From NCBI GenBank assembly GCA_017656505.1, contig JACDNU010000003.1, positions 1 to 64,000 of the forward strand: a stretch of 64,000 nt of DNA, written 5' to 3'. This DNA is from Archaeoglobus sp. GTDB lineage: Archaea > Halobacteriota > Archaeoglobi > Archaeoglobales > Archaeoglobaceae. The notes under the pieces are model-generated. The model worked only from the letters and a program-made list of their open reading frames with translations, did not search any database and was not told the origin of the DNA. Of the stretch, positions 62,584 through 64,000 are shown piece after piece. The translations under genes were made by a program, and so were the position numbers. Each line of letters opens with the position of its first letter. The first letter of the stretch is position 1.

Positions 62584-63978
62584 ATGGCAGCAATTACCTC
62601 ATGCAACGTTTATATTCCTGTGTGGAGGTTGGAGAGGGAAGAGATAGCAAAAGCCACGGGATTTCAATCTTTAGGCGGGGAAAGGAGTGTTGCATGTTGG
62701 GATGAAGATTCAATAACGATGGCTGTTGAGGCGGCTAGCGGAATTGTTGAATCTGCTAACTCCGTTGACGCATTAATTTTTGCATCAACCTCTTCTCCTT
62801 TTAAGGTAAAGCAGGCGGCATCCCTCATAGCAACGGCCCTCGATTTGAAATCAGATATCTTTACGGCCGATGTCACTGATACCTTTAGAGCCTCAACCAA
62901 CGCCCTGATTATGGCTTCTGAAATGGCTGATTCTGGAAAATACAAGAAAATCCTTGTTGTTGCTTCGGAAAAAATTCCTGTGAAACCATCAACACTTTAC
63001 GAACAACTCTTTGGAGATGGAGCCGTTGCCCTTACCGTTGAAAAAGGAGGCGATGGAAGTGAAGGAGAAGCTGAAATTCTGGGATATTCATCGCATTCCA
63101 AACCCCAGCCGGGAGCGTGGATGAAAGCCTACGACGATTCAATGAAGGACTTTGACATGAGGGTGGATGCAAGATTTGGCTATGCTGCGAATCTTCAGGC
63201 TGCTGTTATGCCACTCTTTGCAAAAATGGGTTTGATGCCTGCCGATGTTGACAGGTTGGTTATCTCTGCCCCTGACCCAAAGAGCTATGTCGGATTGCTT
63301 AAATCCGTTGGCGTAAAGCCTGAGGAGTTTTTCTTTGACAAGGTTGGAATCCTCGGAACAGCCCATCCTTTCCTCCTTTTAGCCCATCACCTTGCCAAAG
63401 AGGGTAAAATAGTCTTGGGAAGCTACGGAGAGGGAAGCGATGCGTTTCTGATTGACATAAAATCTCCTTTGAAGTCCAATCTCGATAAAATGATCGAAAG
63501 CAAGAAGAAAATTGACTACGGAGAGTATCTTTACTTTCGAGAGAAAATTGGAGAAAGAAGTTATCCCGACAATCCATCTCCGGTTAAGTACTGGAGGGAT
63601 GAGAAGAGCATCCTGAGGTTCTACGGTATGAAATGTAGGAACTGCGGAACAGTCAGCTATCCGATAGGCAGATGCTGTATTGAATGCGGGGCCAAGGATA
63701 ACTACGAGGAAGTAAAGCTCTCCGAGAAAGGAAGAGTTTATACTTATACAATTGACAATCTGCTCTCTCCCGGAAACTACAACGCCGATGGAGTTCACCC
63801 GCATGTTGTTGCCGTGGTTGATTTTGATGGTGGTGGAAGGGCATTCATGGAAGTCACAGACACCTATCGCGGGAAAGAAGAGATCGATATAGGCATGGAG
63901 GTTGAGAGGACGTTCAGATTCCTGAATGAGAAGAATGAGTTCAGGTATTATTACTGGAAGGTGAGGAAGCCTAGATGA
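62584..63978 (+). CDS. HMG-CoA synthase-like protein fused to DUF35 zinc-OB domain
   Basis: 464 residues. The first 320 form a thiolase-superfamily domain (FASTSSPFKVKQAASLIATAL, FGDGAVALTV, GTAHPFLLLAHHLA); the rest is a DUF35 zinc ribbon and OB domain (CRNCGTVSYPIGRCCIECG). In archaeal mevalonate synthesis, HMG-CoA synthase works with a DUF35 protein that bridges it to thiolase. Here the two are fused, but Phe101 replaces the catalytic Cys (DTFRAST in place of FACKAGT), so it is probably a non-catalytic partner for the following thiolase. GGGAGG lies 8-13 bases before the ATG. Confidence 0.85.
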   Translation: MAAITSCNVYIPVWRLEREEIAKATGFQSLGGERSVACWDEDSITMAVEAASGIVESANSVDALIFASTSSPFKVKQAASLIATALDLKSDIFTADVTDTFRASTNALIMASEMADSGKYKKILVVASEKIPVKPSTLYEQLFGDGAVALTVEKGGDGSEGEAEILGYSSHSKPQPGAWMKAYDDSMKDFDMRVDARFGYAANLQAAVMPLFAKMGLMPADVDRLVISAPDPKSYVGLLKSVGVKPEEFFFDKVGILGTAHPFLLLAHHLAKEGKIVLGSYGEGSDAFLIDIKSPLKSNLDKMIESKKKIDYGEYLYFREKIGERSYPDNPSPVKYWRDEKSILRFYGMKCRNCGTVSYPIGRCCIECGAKDNYEEVKLSEKGRVYTYTIDNLLSPGNYNADGVHPHVVAVVDFDGGGRAFMEVTDTYRGKEEIDIGMEVERTFRFLNEKNEFRYYYWKVRKPR

Positions 63979-63988
63979 GGTGATTTTT

Positions 63989-64000
63989 ATGGAGGTTGCG
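63989..64000 (+). CDS. Start of the next gene, likely thiolase (partial)
   Basis: ATG-GAG-GTT-GCG follows the preceding stop by 10 bases, with GAGGTGAT five to six bases upstream. The first codons MEVA fit acetyl-CoA acetyltransferases, which usually neighbour HMG-CoA synthase/DUF35 genes, but only four codons are visible. Confidence 0.5.

Noticed and set aside
1..64000. CRISPR arrays and insertion sequences
   Set aside because: No regularly spaced repeats, cas genes or transposase frames were seen.

Overview
The window is archaeal and most likely from the Archaeoglobaceae (Archaeoglobus, Ferroglobus or Geoglobus); the genus cannot be fixed from sequence alone. The evidence is eukaryote-like ribosomal proteins (eL20, eL31, eL39, eS19, eS1), aIF6, prefoldin, archaeosine synthesis (TgtA and ArcS), Nep1, an ATP-dependent ligase, a four-subunit PorCDAB, form III RuBisCO, a lone 5S rRNA gene, and TATA boxes 20-30 bases upstream of start codons (leaderless genes). 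GGAGG or GGTGAT ribosome sites occur inside operons.

Layout. 1-163: edge of a probable integrated element, an integrase-like reading frame running through the 5' half of a tRNA-Leu(GAG) gene. 231-2927: divergent phosphoribulokinase and DNA ligase. 3211-7306: minus-strand translation and secretion cluster (YhbY, eS19, PDCD5, eL39, eL31, aIF6, eL20, prefoldin alpha, FtsY). 7462-10713: archaeosine genes. 10782-13039: small DUF131 membrane proteins, a lipoprotein, 5S rRNA and an EamA transporter. 13123-23222: an OB-fold ssDNA-binding protein, Lhr helicase with a phosphoesterase, a cupin, Nep1, ThiL, UMP kinase and several unknowns. 23226-30644: central metabolism (saccharopine dehydrogenase-like protein, NAD kinase, FBPase/IMPase, PorCDAB, RpiA). 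30880-33407: a GalT-like protein, a radical SAM protein and tRNA-Gly. 33631-41875: sensory and surface genes (MEDS-PAS, beta-helix/PKD protein, PAS sensor, winged-helix regulator, MFS). 41917-45337: lipid-linked glycan genes. 45474-49688: purine-type PRTase with a nucleoside-type ABC transporter. 49732-56418: two sirtuins, LysE, ATP-cone nuclease, MscS with DUF432, eS1, EamA. 56621-59096: small accessory island (NYN nuclease, GC-rich candidate ncRNA, gene remnant, SWIM-nuclease protein). 59198-64000: form III RuBisCO and a beta-oxidation-type operon.

How it fits together. Phosphoribulokinase at the left and form III RuBisCO at the right, with RpiA and a class IV FBPase/IMPase between, supply the diagnostic enzymes of a reductive hexulose-phosphate type CO2 cycle or a pentose/nucleotide salvage loop. 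PorCDAB and the hydroxyacyl-CoA dehydrogenase/hydratase connect it to acetyl-CoA chemistry. The most unusual items are the tRNA/integrase fusion, the SAP-like/SWIM/PD-(D/E)XK protein beside a structured GC-rich RNA and a NYN nuclease, an apparent ACG start codon on eS1, a HMG-CoA synthase-like protein without its catalytic cysteine, and two sensor proteins lacking output domains.
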